The notes beneath the pieces are model-generated. The model did no database searches, was not told the origin of the DNA, and was given only the letters and a program-made list of their open reading frames with translations. A stretch of 64,000 nucleotides of DNA from Lumbricus rubellus (lineage: Eukaryota; Annelida; Clitellata; Crassiclitellata; Lumbricidae), in contig OX243827.1 in assembly GCA_945859605.1 (NCBI GenBank), positions 27,750,552-27,814,551 of the forward strand. The letters run 5' to 3'. Every line of letters starts with the position of its first letter. Within the stretch, counting starts at the first letter, position 1. Made by a program: the position numbers and the translations under genes. This document shows positions 60,701 through 63,668 of the stretch, piece after piece.

Positions 60701-61094
60701 CTATCAAAAAATGGTCATTGTCCTTCGATTGGAAGTATGTAGCTAATTTACGATGGATGATGGGAAAGGAAAGAAAGGGTTGTGCAGTTCTAAAAATTTC
60801 TTTAAAACAGCCCTGAGTTTGATGTTTTCTAATTCAGATCCGCCGTGCCAGTCAGCGTTATCATCCTTATCAATCGAGAGTCGAACGGCAATCATCGTCG
60901 CAATAATCGTCCTGTGCCTTCTCATCGTCCTGGCCGCCATCTTCATCTGGTACGTGAGGCGCAGCAGACGGTACAGAGGCAACTACAAACCATCGAAATT
61001 CGAGGAAAGAACTGGAACTGTACCGATGTCAACGTTTCCACCAGAACCAGCGACCAGTATCTCACCGTCAAGCAGAGATGACCTACTCATATGA
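18454..61094 (+). CDS. crb: Crumbs-like transmembrane polarity protein (whole gene)
   Basis: Large type I membrane protein of the Crumbs family, which sets apical polarity by binding FERM and PDZ partners through a short tail. Coding exons: 18454-18613, 19316-19533, 25806-26012, 27523-27599 (tentative), 27639-27764, 29007-29103, 29663-29804, 30656-30866, 31504-31742, 32423-32557, 33308-33511, 36439-36626, 38044-38189, 38906-39141, 40282-40623, 40949-41088, 41532-41745, 44203-44409, 44991-45131, 45618-45831, 46566-46834, 47265-47468, 48079-48336, 48963-49088, 50293-50520, 50939-51255, 51891-52241, 52935-53270, 53738-53897, 54596-54746, 55373-55599, 56177-56404, 57115-57303, 57883-59481, 59901-60017, 60838-61094. 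All join in phase; the sum with the tentative exon is 8661 nt, or 2886 residues. The order is LG-LG-(EGF)~31-LG-EGF-LG-EGF-LG-(EGF)~12-TM-tail. Calcium-binding EGF repeats with D-I-D/N-E-C starts, LG domains with GC near their ends, and the GNYKPS tail support Crumbs. Eyes-shut proteins share the EGF/LG mix but lack such a tail. Upstream non-coding exons are possible. Confidence 0.85.
18712..18883 (+). mobile_element. Short MITE-like repeat, AGGGTGAGAATTG family
   Basis: Second copy, in the first intron of the Crumbs-like gene. Starts TCAGGGTGAGAATTTCCAGG and ends TTCTATAATTCTCAGAATGGTGA, giving imperfect inverted ends. Confidence 0.6.
19316..27599 (+). CDS. crb: Crumbs-like exons 2-3 plus tentative exon 3b: laminin-G domain 1
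   Basis: Exon 19316-19533 encodes [32 protein letters not shown] and a following IYLEWQ strand. Exon 25806-26012 continues with LYIGDGTLE and ends in [13 protein letters not shown]. These are the strands of one LG domain, split by a 6.3-kb intron that holds the retrotransposon cluster. Exon 3 ends in phase 0 while exon 4 needs two bases from upstream, so an exon is missing between them. The candidate 27523-27599 (77 nt) has an acceptor after TACACAG and a GTGATT donor. It supplies the terminal GC (VVIDGCQY) at the same spacing after IGG as in LG2. The following intron would be only 39 bp. Confidence 0.65.
19757..19900 (+). mobile_element. Short MITE-like repeat, AGGGTGAGAATTG family
   Basis: Third copy, in the second intron of the Crumbs-like gene. 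Starts GCAGGGTGAGAATTGGCAGG and ends TTTCTACAATTCTCATACTGA. Its termini are the best-matched inverted pair of the family. Confidence 0.65.
20985..21296 (+). mobile_element. 5'-truncated copy of the RLE-type retrotransposon (fragment A)
   Basis: Nearly identical to the last 300 bp of the element at 21430-25136, including the conserved coding end ([11 protein letters not shown]...[11 protein letters not shown]) and the same 3' UTR ending AATAAATGTGGAAGTTATAA. It is flanked by TAA repeats on both sides. Confidence 0.9.
21296..21430. repeat. TAA array between retroelement copies
   Basis: (TAA)n of about 130 bp with one short interruption near 21370. It joins fragment A to the long copy. Confidence 0.95.
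21688..21711 (+). promoter_or_regulatory. CRE and X-box in the retrotransposon 5' UTR
   Basis: TGACGTCA (21688-21695), a full CREB/ATF site, is followed two bases later by GTCGTCATGGCAAC (21698-21711), a perfect RFX X-box consensus. It lies about 190 bp before the element's ATG, so it may belong to the internal promoter. Confidence 0.5.
21898..25076 (+). pseudogene. Retrotransposon polyprotein: zinc finger, reverse transcriptase, RLE endonuclease (one frameshift)
   Basis: From ATG 21898 the first frame runs to TGA at 22891-22893; the second continues from about 22855 to TGA 25074-25076. They are linked by a single-base shift around the A-run near 22852, so the protein is broken once. The N-terminal part has a CSRC...[13 protein letters not shown] cluster like the zinc fingers of these elements. 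The reverse transcriptase shows [42 protein letters not shown] and the YLDD catalytic box (about 23600). Downstream come [17 protein letters not shown] (about 24497-24550), [10 protein letters not shown] and WDFT (about 24673-24735), consistent with a restriction-like endonuclease. The start of the coding region also holds a GC-rich stretch (21965-22035) that looks foreign. Confidence 0.85.
25157..25283 (+). mobile_element. 3' fragment of a related retroelement (fragment C)
   Basis: Starts GAGAAACAAGCTTCTTGTTT and matches part of fragment D, then diverges and ends in a 3' UTR with ATTGATACCTCGGGTAAAA. TAA repeats flank both ends. Confidence 0.8.
25283..25343. repeat. Poly-A/TAA array
   Basis: A short A-run followed by (TAA)n, separating fragments C and D. 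Confidence 0.95.
25343..25633 (+). mobile_element. 3' fragment of a related retroelement (fragment D)
   Basis: Encodes [13 protein letters not shown]...[11 protein letters not shown], homologous to the C-terminus of the long copy but clearly divergent, followed by a 3' UTR with ATAGATACCTCGGGTAATTA and an A-rich/TAA tail. It is a second family or older lineage in the same array. Confidence 0.85.
26013..27522. other. Intron with AT-rich repeats; no further exon seen
   Basis: Between exon 3 and tentative exon 3b. Holds degenerate AAT runs (26320-26395), a hAT-type MITE (26935-27292) and a minus-strand SINE/LINE tail with TTCA repeats (27360-27450). A 132-codon frame at 26514-26912 lacks splice-compatible conservation or known domains. 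Confidence 0.5.
26935..27292. mobile_element. hAT-type MITE
   Basis: Ends CAAGGCCGTAG... and ...CTACGGCTTTG are inverted repeats. The flanks GGCTTTAG (26927-26934) and GGCTGTAG (27293-27300) are an 8-bp duplication with one mismatch. Confidence 0.7.
27639..30866 (+). CDS. crb: Crumbs-like exons 4-7: laminin-G domain 2
   Basis: Exons 27639-27764, 29007-29103, 29663-29804 and 30656-30866 join in phase to form a full LG domain. It has [34 protein letters not shown], a [13 protein letters not shown] core strand, LMIGGVRNW and the closing LTGCYEA. The pattern F.F.T....G.I.YFG followed by DG.WH and IGG is typical of LG modules. The segment after LTGCYEA ends in REER and leads into a Cys-rich EGF-like start in exon 8. 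Two tandem LG domains before any EGF repeat are not the usual layout for vertebrate Crumbs, which start with EGF repeats. Confidence 0.8.
27871..28434 (+). mobile_element. Helitron/Helentron-like non-autonomous element
   Basis: Begins in an AT microsatellite followed by AAATCTAACCGCGTTTGGCACC and ends CGTGGCCGGGTTCAGCTAGT, again into an AT microsatellite. A GC-rich end finishing in CTAG(T) next to AT repeats resembles Helitron-type termini. No Rep/helicase coding is present. A G-rich minisatellite occupies its 3' half. Confidence 0.5.
28223..28392. repeat. GGGGGA-rich minisatellite
   Basis: About 170 bp of almost pure purine strand with dozens of G-runs of four to five, a likely G-quadruplex or triplex former in an intron of the Crumbs-like gene. 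Confidence 0.9.
30284..30512 (+). mobile_element. tRNA-derived SINE
   Basis: Head GAGGTGGTGTAGTGG (box A) and GGTTCGAGGCC (box B), body with CCTTGAGCAAGTCCTTCACTCG and GCGTGAAACTC, tail GGGATCACCTCTGAGTAGA...AAAAGGGGTGCTATAGC. Confidence 0.8.
31083..31292. repeat. GTAT array with flanking GT repeats
   Basis: (GTAT)n of about 200 bp, preceded by (TG)n from about 30935, in the intron after exon 7. Confidence 0.95.
31504..39141 (+). CDS. crb: Crumbs-like exons 8-13: EGF repeats 1-10
   Basis: Exons 31504-31742, 32423-32557, 33308-33511, 36439-36626, 38044-38189 and 38906-39141. The first unit ([11 protein letters not shown]...) is degenerate; those that follow are regular six-cysteine EGF repeats. 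Many have calcium-binding openings (NIDEC, NVDEC, DINEC, DVNEC) and the Asn-hydroxylation type core C-x-N-G. Several EGF units are split by introns after the fifth cysteine region, so exon ends cut the GYTG turn. Phase-1 ends dominate. Exon 9 has a tandemly copied donor region and exon 13 uses a GC donor (GCAAGT at 39142). Confidence 0.9.
31883..32092 (+). mobile_element. tRNA-derived SINE
   Basis: GTGGTGTAGGGTA and GGTTCGAATCC boxes, then CACCTGAAG...CACTCGCAATTGCTCA, ending GGGAGTGCCTCTGAGTAGG...AAAGGGGTGCAATA. Intron after exon 8. Confidence 0.8.
32130..32345 (+). repeat. LINE 3'-end and tail modules
   Basis: 32150-32225 carries CTCTCGGGCTACTCACACTGG-type LINE end sequence with CAGCGCTATATTAC. 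32300-32345 carries GTGAGTGCCTCTGAGTAG...GAAGAGACGCTATTTGAATGAATT. Both match the SINE tail module. Confidence 0.55.
32551..32642 (+). repeat. 26-bp tandem repeat across the exon 9 donor
   Basis: Units starting AACATCAGTGAGTGTTGTAG repeat three times and part of a fourth. The first unit contains the true donor (32558) and the last repeats AACATCAGTGAGT exactly, 78 bp downstream. Confidence 0.9.
33650..33980. repeat. GGTGTCCAATGTGCA minisatellite
   Basis: Degenerate units of about 20 bp (TGCACATGGTGTCCA) through the intron after exon 10. Gly/Cys/His-rich frames on both strands are artefacts. Confidence 0.85.
34265..36180. other. Intron between exons 10 and 11, no gene seen
   Basis: Contains TCC/TTC runs (34290-34440), unique AT-balanced sequence, one GGATAAA-family repeat (35600-35665) and a hAT MITE (35826-36066). 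No supported exon. Confidence 0.55.
35826..36066. mobile_element. hAT-type MITE with perfect 8-bp duplication
   Basis: CAAGGGCGGATACAG at the start and CTGGATCCGCCCTTG at the end are inverted repeats with one mismatch. GTGTTGGC flanks both sides (35818-35825, 36067-36074). 241 bp, with internal G-runs and C-runs. Confidence 0.85.
36186..36404 (+). mobile_element. tRNA-derived SINE
   Basis: GGTGCAGTGGTGTAGTGG and GGTTCGAATCC boxes; tail GGGAGCGTCTTTGAGTAA...GAAGGGGCGCTACAGC. It ends about 35 bp before the acceptor of exon 11. Confidence 0.85.
36655..37130. repeat. TTTTAAGTGTATTG minisatellite
   Basis: Many 14-bp units (GTTTTAAGTGTATT and GTCTTAAGTGTATT variants), in the intron directly after exon 11. 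Confidence 0.9.
37586..37797 (+). mobile_element. tRNA-derived SINE
   Basis: GGTGGTGTAGTGGGTATG and GTTTGAATCC boxes; tail GGGAGTGCCTCTGAGTAGA...GAAGGAGCGCTATAAC. A second tail-only piece follows at 37830-37875. Confidence 0.8.
38262..38508 (-). mobile_element. tRNA-derived SINE
   Basis: Minus-strand copy: tail complement GTTATGTCGCCCCTTCAAG at 38267, box B complement GGATTCGAACC at about 38442. Part of the body (GCGAGTGAAGGACTTGCC) is duplicated. Confidence 0.75.
38684..38862. mobile_element. Short hAT-like element
   Basis: CAGGGCTTAAAGTGT and ACACTTTTAGCACTG are imperfect inverted ends. Internal units TGGCAGGACGG and GTCCTGGCACTT repeat. The flanking duplication is not clean. Confidence 0.5.
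39175..39425. repeat. GTGTGTGTGACGGGT minisatellite
   Basis: Blocks of (GT)n separated by GACGGGT, about eight units, starting about 35 bp downstream of the GC donor of exon 13. Confidence 0.9.
39436..39600 (+). mobile_element. LINE 3' end (CR1/L2-like)
   Basis: The frame reads a degraded LINE ORF2 end (YRLKTCLFS) and finishes GGGAGTGCTTCTGAAAGGCT...GAGAAGCGCTTTATAAATGA, then an AATAC tail. It is closely similar to 47752-47950. Confidence 0.6.
40031..40260 (+). repeat. About 110-bp direct duplication
   Basis: CTTTTAATTGAGATG...CAGAGTGCTGTCATGCAACTGG...AATAAACGAT at 40055-40120 recurs at 40168-40225 with about ten changes, just upstream of exon 14. Confidence 0.75.
40282..45131 (+). CDS. crb: Crumbs-like exons 14-18: EGF repeats 10-19
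   Basis: Exons 40282-40623, 40949-41088, 41532-41745, 44203-44409 and 44991-45131. Exon 14 alone carries most of three calcium-binding EGF units (NLDDC, NINEC, DVDEC). Exon 15 has a longer first loop (CYGVIPNQC), and the second unit of exon 16 has [10 protein letters not shown]. Exon 17 holds TDIDDC followed by a unit starting IRQC without the calcium motif. All join in phase. The intron after exon 16 contains a LINE-tail/hAT composite, a second hAT remnant, a SINE and a Tc1-like element. The donor of exon 18 runs straight into an ATCC microsatellite. Confidence 0.9.
40655..40800. repeat. CCCCGGACAATTAC minisatellite
   Basis: About nine degenerate units of 14-17 bp, beginning about 30 bp after the donor of exon 14. 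Confidence 0.85.
41227..41436 (+). mobile_element. tRNA-derived SINE
   Basis: GCGGTGGTGTAGTAGGTATG box A, GGTTCGAAATCC box B, tail GGGAGCGCTTCTGAGTAGA...AATGGGTGCTGTAGC. Intron before exon 16. Confidence 0.8.
41812..42062. mobile_element. hAT-like composite with LINE 3' fragment
   Basis: Ends CAGTGGAGTAGACA and TGGCTACGCCATTG are imperfect inverted repeats; the flanks GTCACAGC/GCTACAGC match at 6 of 8. Inside lies GGTTGGTGTCAGGAAGGGCATCCGGC, a well-known LINE 3' end word. Confidence 0.55.
42532..42875. mobile_element. hAT element remnant (CAGNGTTTCCAACC type)
   Basis: Starts CAGAGTTTCCAACCCGTGGCCC and ends AGTTGGGAACCATTG, the inverted pair of hAT/Charlie-type elements. The middle is AT-rich with GTGGCCCTC repeats and no transposase. 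Confidence 0.65.
42883..43091 (-). mobile_element. tRNA-derived SINE
   Basis: Minus-strand copy: GTTATAGCACCCCTTCAAG tail complement at 42890, GGATTCGAACC box B complement at about 43025, and CACTACTCCACC box A complement at about 43070. Confidence 0.8.
43112..44123. mobile_element. Tc1/mariner-type element with ~210-bp terminal inverted repeats
   Basis: CAGGGTGGTCCAGCATAAAT at 43112 is repeated inverted at the other end (to 44123). The similarity extends about 210 bp inward on each side (to about 43320 and from about 43915). TA flanks both ends. The 590-bp middle has a plus-strand frame with a helix-turn-helix-like segment ([18 protein letters not shown]) but no complete transposase. Confidence 0.85.
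44430..44920. repeat. GAGTAAGTACACTA minisatellite
   Basis: Degenerate 12-16 bp units (AGTACACTAGAGTAAGT) through the intron between exons 17 and 18. Confidence 0.85.
45132..45325. repeat. ATCC array starting at the exon 18 donor
   Basis: (ATCC/ATCT)n begins at the donor itself (CCAG|GTATCTATCC) and continues about 190 bp. Confidence 0.95.
45618..51060 (+). CDS. crb: Crumbs-like exons 19-25 (first part): EGF repeats 19-31
   Basis: Exons 45618-45831, 46566-46834, 47265-47468, 48079-48336, 48963-49088, 50293-50520 and the start of 50939-51255. Units include DVDEC, NIDEC, DVSEC and NVDDC calcium-binding types, and several without the acidic opening (NDKC, TDIC, YRC, ARTC). Most exons begin and end in phase 1; exon 19 ends in phase 2 and exon 20 starts to match. 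The last unit (DIREC...GVNC) passes directly into LG3 within exon 25. The 1.2-kb intron between exons 23 and 24 is mostly a LINE 3' end. Confidence 0.9.
46325..46515 (+). repeat. SINE/LINE tail module followed by GAAT array
   Basis: GAGTGCTCCTGAGTAGATTTCTTGAAGGGGTGCTACAGAGATACATT is followed at once by (GAAT)n with variants, about 50 bp before the exon 20 acceptor. Confidence 0.8.
47003..47197 (-). mobile_element. 195-bp hAT MITE (CAGGGCTTTTTTAA family)
   Basis: Ends CAGGGCTGTTTTTAA and TTAAAAAAGCCCTG, with a perfect 8-bp duplication AAACGACA (46995-47002 and 47198-47205). It is homologous, in opposite orientation, to 60613-60815. Confidence 0.9.
47565..47725. repeat. CA-rich array with CACGCACCTA units
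   Basis: (CA)n with a higher-order unit ACACACGCACCTACACACAC in the intron after exon 21. Confidence 0.9.
47752..47950 (+). mobile_element. LINE 3' end (CR1/L2-like)
   Basis: The frame shows [13 protein letters not shown], a conserved LINE ORF2 C-terminal motif. The piece ends with GGGAGCGCTTCTGAAAGGCT...AGAAGCGCTTTATAAATGATC. Confidence 0.7.
48424..48628 (+). mobile_element. tRNA-derived SINE
   Basis: GTTGTGGTGCAGGGGATATG box A region, GGTTTGCATCC degenerate box B, tail GGGAGCACTTCTGAGTAGG...GAAGGGGTGCTATAAT. Confidence 0.8.
48638..48845 (+). mobile_element. LINE 3' end
   Basis: The frame shows [18 protein letters not shown], the same ORF2 end motif as at 47752, then GAGAGCGCCTCTGAATAGCT...GAAGAGGCTCTTTAAAATGATC. 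Confidence 0.65.
49200..49425 (+). repeat. Tail module followed by GAAT array
   Basis: GTTGCTGAGTATACCCGAAGGGGTGCTATATACAATCTCATAAT is followed by (GAAT)n and degenerate GAATTAAT repeats. Confidence 0.75.
49445..50100 (+). mobile_element. LINE 3' end (CR1/L2-like)
   Basis: The frame reads [17 protein letters not shown] and [12 protein letters not shown], the typical CR1/L2 ORF2 terminus. A long 3' UTR follows, ending in AATAAATGGTATTTGCC repeats. It occupies most of the intron before exon 24. Confidence 0.7.
50545..50705. repeat. TTCA/TTCG array after exon 24
   Basis: (TTCA)n with TTCG variants, starting about 30 bp after the donor of exon 24. Confidence 0.95.
50815..50925 (+). repeat. Tail module plus GAAT array at the exon 25 acceptor
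   Basis: TTCGGGAGCGTGTCTGGGTAG...TATAGGGGTGCTATATAAACCTCCATAAT, then (GAAT/GAAC)n up to about 15 bp before the exon 25 acceptor. Confidence 0.85.
51061..52990 (+). CDS. crb: Crumbs-like exons 25-27: laminin-G domain 3
   Basis: The domain starts in exon 25 ([15 protein letters not shown]), then [19 protein letters not shown]. It continues in exon 26 ([31 protein letters not shown]) and closes with GFTGCLG at the exon 26 end and [11 protein letters not shown] at the exon 27 start. [10 protein letters not shown] segment near the N-terminal strand of this domain contains a basic R-K-K-R quartet of the furin type. A Pro-rich linker ([14 protein letters not shown]) follows in exon 27 before EGF 32. 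Confidence 0.85.
51305..51830. repeat. GAT, GT and TCTG/TCTC arrays
   Basis: (GAT)n at 51315-51360, (GC/GT)n at 51486-51520 and TCTG/TCTC-rich sequence to 51825, all within the intron between exons 25 and 26. Confidence 0.9.
52425..52560. repeat. GAGACCCAGAAGGGAT interspersed repeat
   Basis: Shares GAGACCCAGAAGGGATAGAC and ATCCCGCTAATAGGGCC with 57562-57690, each preceded by TTTCCTGAACC-like sequence. Probably a reversed LINE end. Confidence 0.65.
53000..55440 (+). CDS. crb: Crumbs-like exons 27-30: EGF 32 and laminin-G domain 4
   Basis: In exon 27, an EGF unit ([18 protein letters not shown]...GARCE) is followed by LG4. LG4 has [31 protein letters not shown], then exon 28 (53738-53897) with [13 protein letters not shown] and [14 protein letters not shown]. 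Exon 29 (54596-54746) has [11 protein letters not shown], and exon 30 opens with [11 protein letters not shown], the canonical LG closing motif. Several N-x-S/T sites suggest glycosylation of the ectodomain. Junctions are in phase. Confidence 0.85.
54090..54440. repeat. TTCTACAAAGCTACTATTTTG minisatellite
   Basis: About 14 degenerate units of 20-26 bp in the intron between exons 28 and 29. Confidence 0.9.
55441..57960 (+). CDS. crb: Crumbs-like exons 30-33: EGF 33 and laminin-G domain 5
   Basis: EGF 33 ([18 protein letters not shown]...GRNC) fills the end of exon 30 (to 55599). LG5 follows: exon 56177-56404 ([34 protein letters not shown]), exon 57115-57303 ([19 protein letters not shown]) and the start of exon 33 ([18 protein letters not shown]). 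The domain is rich in N-x-S/T sites. Alternating LG-EGF-LG-EGF-LG ahead of a final EGF block is the arrangement known for Crumbs proteins. Confidence 0.85.
55605..55960. repeat. GGCATTTATTAG minisatellite
   Basis: Many 12-26 bp units (TTATTAGGCGTTTATTAGACA) directly after exon 30. Confidence 0.85.
56930..57050 (+). repeat. LINE-tail module
   Basis: TTTTTTCTCGGGTTCTCGCACTGGGAGCGCTACTGAATGG...GAGCGGTGCTATAGAAAGT, about 65 bp before the exon 32 acceptor. Confidence 0.6.
57400..57525 (+). repeat. LINE-tail module plus short GAAT run
   Basis: CTTAAGACCTTTCTCTTTGG...CTGGGAGCACCTCCGAGTAGG...GGGATGCTTTATAAATTTTGGGGAATGAATGAATGAA. Confidence 0.65.
57562..57690. repeat. GAGACCCAGAAGGGAT interspersed repeat
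   Basis: Second copy of the repeat at 52425-52560; both lie in introns of the Crumbs-like gene. Confidence 0.65.
57961..60017 (+). CDS. crb: Crumbs-like exons 33-34: membrane-proximal EGF block
   Basis: One 1599-nt exon (57883-59481) encodes about eleven EGF units after LG5 and begins a twelfth, which exon 59901-60017 completes ([14 protein letters not shown]...GSRCE). The sequence is G+C richer than the neighbouring introns. One unit ([14 protein letters not shown]...YTGYQC) is enlarged, with additional cysteines, and looks like two fused EGF units. DIDEC and DVDEC calcium motifs are present in only some units. Exon 34 ends with a Cys-rich stub ([12 protein letters not shown]) that continues NPPC in the last exon. 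Confidence 0.9.
59520..59715. repeat. Degenerate AAGT array
   Basis: (AAGT/AAAT)n starting about 40 bp after the donor of the giant exon 33. Confidence 0.85.
60470..60600 (+). repeat. LINE-tail module plus GAAT array
   Basis: GTCGGAAGCGCTTCTGAGTAG...CTTGAAGAAGCGCTGTAGTAC, then TTGAATGAATGACTGAATGAATG. It lies next to a hAT MITE. Confidence 0.75.
60613..60815 (+). mobile_element. 203-bp hAT MITE next to the last-exon acceptor
   Basis: CAGGGCTTTTTTAACGTGC start and TTTAAAACAGCCCTG end, with flanks AGTTTAAT (60605-60612) and AGTTTGAT (60816-60823), 7 of 8 matching. It is homologous to 47003-47197. The last exon begins at 60838. Confidence 0.85.
60838..61094 (+). CDS. crb: Crumbs-like last exon: membrane helix and cytoplasmic tail
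   Basis: The exon starts in phase after TTCAG and ends at TGA 61092-61094. After a short stalk ([15 protein letters not shown]) comes a single helix, [20 protein letters not shown], then [10 protein letters not shown] as stop-transfer and juxtamembrane region. The tail keeps the FERM-binding core as [11 protein letters not shown], where typical Crumbs have RGTYxPS. It then diverges and ends in D-D-L-L-I, where the family usually ends E-R-L-I. The terminal Leu-Ile could still bind PALS1-type PDZ domains; this is inference. The Thr replaced by Asn in GNY is a site phosphorylated by aPKC in fly Crumbs. Confidence 0.85.
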
Positions 61095-63214
61095 AAACTA
61101 TATATGCTGAGGATTATGGACTTTTATAGCGCCTCTTTTGCAGGGAAAATCGTCATGAAGTAGTGAAGATATGCGGAGATAATTATGAAGAAGTGAGTTG
61201 AGTCATCGTAGAAGATATGGAGTAAATATGAAGAAGTGGAATGAACCATTGTGAAGAAAAAGAAGATACGAAGTAGATATGAAGAAGTGAAACAAGTCAT
61301 TGCAAATAAGAAGATAAGAAGAACATATGGAGTAGATATGAAGAAGTGAAATGTCATCTTGAAGATATATAAAGAAGTGAACTGAGCCATCGCGGAAATG
61401 CGAAGTAGATATGAAGAAGTGAAATGAGTCAGTCATTGCAAAGAAGAAGAAGATATGAAGTATGTACGAAGAAATGAATTGAGTCATCACGTTACGAAGA
61501 TACAAAGTCTCCTGCATTGATGAAGAACAAAATATATCGTAATCGTAAACTTCATATATCGGAAGCGCTGCCATGCTAAAGCTGAGCGCAAGTATCCAGC
61601 TTATTCACGATACTTATTTGCTGATACTGGATTATAGTCCGAGAGATGACGTGCAAAGTGTTGCCGATTGTTGTAGTGGTGAGTTTCATCAAAACGTTGC
61701 GGAGATCGATTGTTGGACAGTAATTCTTTGGCTATGTGATTCCGATGAAAAGGGTCAAGTTTGACCTCGGCTGTTGTGTTCAGGTCCAGTTCCAAGGACC
61801 ATTCCAGAATGGAGGTGTGTAACTGTAATTTCCAGCAAGCATTTATTAACTGCTCTTCAAGGTGATGCTCCAACCTGCCGGTACAAGACCCACAGACAAA
61901 ATACAGCCCTCCTCTTTTATCCATGCCTGGGACTGGCACTGTCAAAATGTGCAAAAGTGCAGTGGTTGAGTTAAAACTATGTAAAGGTCAATGACCATGG
62001 CATGTTTTAAAAGATATACTATAGGCCTAGGTGTTCATTGAATGAAACAGTACAGCCATGCTCTGGGTGGAGAAAAGGAAAAGTGTTTATGTGTAGAGAT
62101 GAATAGCAGTTATACATTCCAGAAAGAGTATCAGTTGCGTTTAGTATGCTACCTGCAGTTACTATGATAAAGATCGTTTAGATTTCGCGCTCAAACTCGT
62201 TTCTGATGTGCGTCATAATGCGTGTTCTATCAACCTGGTGCTGATTTCTCATTCTTTGAGAACTTTATAGTGTTCTTCGTGATTTGCTTTGTAAGTTAAA
62301 AGTCCTTTTAACAACACCTCACTTATGCGTGGTGTTAAAACCGAGGAACTGCCTAAAACGTGTTCGCGTCAACCTTAGTCATGTACAAACATAATTATAG
62401 TCATGTAATTGGATAGGAATTAATTATCATCCCTTGTAATGTAGGAAACTTGTTTTCCATAGCCATAGGCCTAGATTTTAAAAGAAACTAATTTCACAAT
62501 TGCAAAATTTGTGATGTATTAGGCTATTATTGGAGCGTATACATAATCACTGTGCTATTTTTACAGTATTGTTTTCCAGAACAGTTATAATGTGAGCTGC
62601 TTCTTTCTTTGCGTCACAGATACGAGCCTAAATTTGTGTAGCCTAAACATCGGCGCTTGTTACGCATCCGGGAGTCTGAAAATGATCTACCGGTACACAT
62701 TGATAGCTTGATAGGCCTACAATTCCTCTGTACACACTGCAAAATGAGAAAACCTACAACTACATGTTGTCTTAAAAGATGGGATGACAAGTTGTATAGG
62801 ACCATATACCGTTCAAATTGACGAGACAATTGAGGAGGCTAGAGATAGGGTCAGGGACTATTGTTATTCAGTGAAGTTAGCCTATTGTATAGGAGAAAGT
62901 CGATGTAAATTATTGAACAGTTGTTTTATTCGATTGTGCATGGAAGGACGGTTGTAGTTTGTACAGTTGACGTAACTGTTTGTATCAACACTTGCGTTCA
63001 GTGTAATTAAATTTCTTTTACGTTGACAACATTAACTGTAAAGTTTAACGAATTAATTTGTTAAATGTGACGTAATTGTCTTTGCCCGGTGGCATGTTAG
63101 TAGGTCTATTCTATGTGCACGAATTTAAATATTATGTCAATAAAAAAATAATTTATTAGTCCTGATATGTTGATTGATGCTAGGGTAGGTTAATAAAAAA
63201 TTGTTCATAACGAA
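61095..63214. other. 3' flank / probable 3' UTR of the Crumbs-like gene
   Basis: Includes a minisatellite of about 35-40 bp units (AGATATGAAGAAGTGAAATGAGTCAT) at 61145-61500, a minus-strand GGATAAA-family repeat (61880-61945) and otherwise unique AT-rich sequence. AATAAA words occur at 63139-63144 and 63192-63197, and either could be a distant poly(A) signal. No further gene is seen. Confidence 0.5.
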
Positions 63215-63605
63215 TACGTCTCTGTTTATATTTCTTTATGGCAAAACGTAACGTCATACACGACAATTAAATATTGACAATCTTGATTATAACACACTTT
63301 TATCTTTCTTTATGACAAAACAACGTCATACTTGACAATCTTGATTATAACACACTTTTATCTGTATTTATGACAAAACAACGTCATACTTGACAATCTT
63401 TATTAAAACATTTTTATCTGCTTTTATGACAAAACAACGTCATAGCCTACTTAATCTTAATTATAACACACTAAAATTATCTTTAATTATGACAAAGCAA
63501 CGTCATACTAATCTTGATTATATTATACACTTTTATCTTTCTTTATCACAAAACATAACGTCGTAATGACAATCTTGATAATACACTTTTACAGTGGAAC
63601 AAAGA
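63215..63605. repeat. About 60-bp tandem repeat
   Basis: About six copies of a unit with TTTATGACAAAACAACGTCATACTTGACAATCTTGATTATAACACACTTTTATCT. Confidence 0.95.
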
Positions 63606-63668
63606 ATAAAAGACTTCACTGAGCTGCTAGAAACCAAAGCATAAGATTTACATTTTCATCTCCTACAG

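Noticed and set aside
63215..63605. Possible CRISPR-like array
   Set aside because: Contiguous tandem units without unique spacers, in an animal genome; it is a minisatellite.
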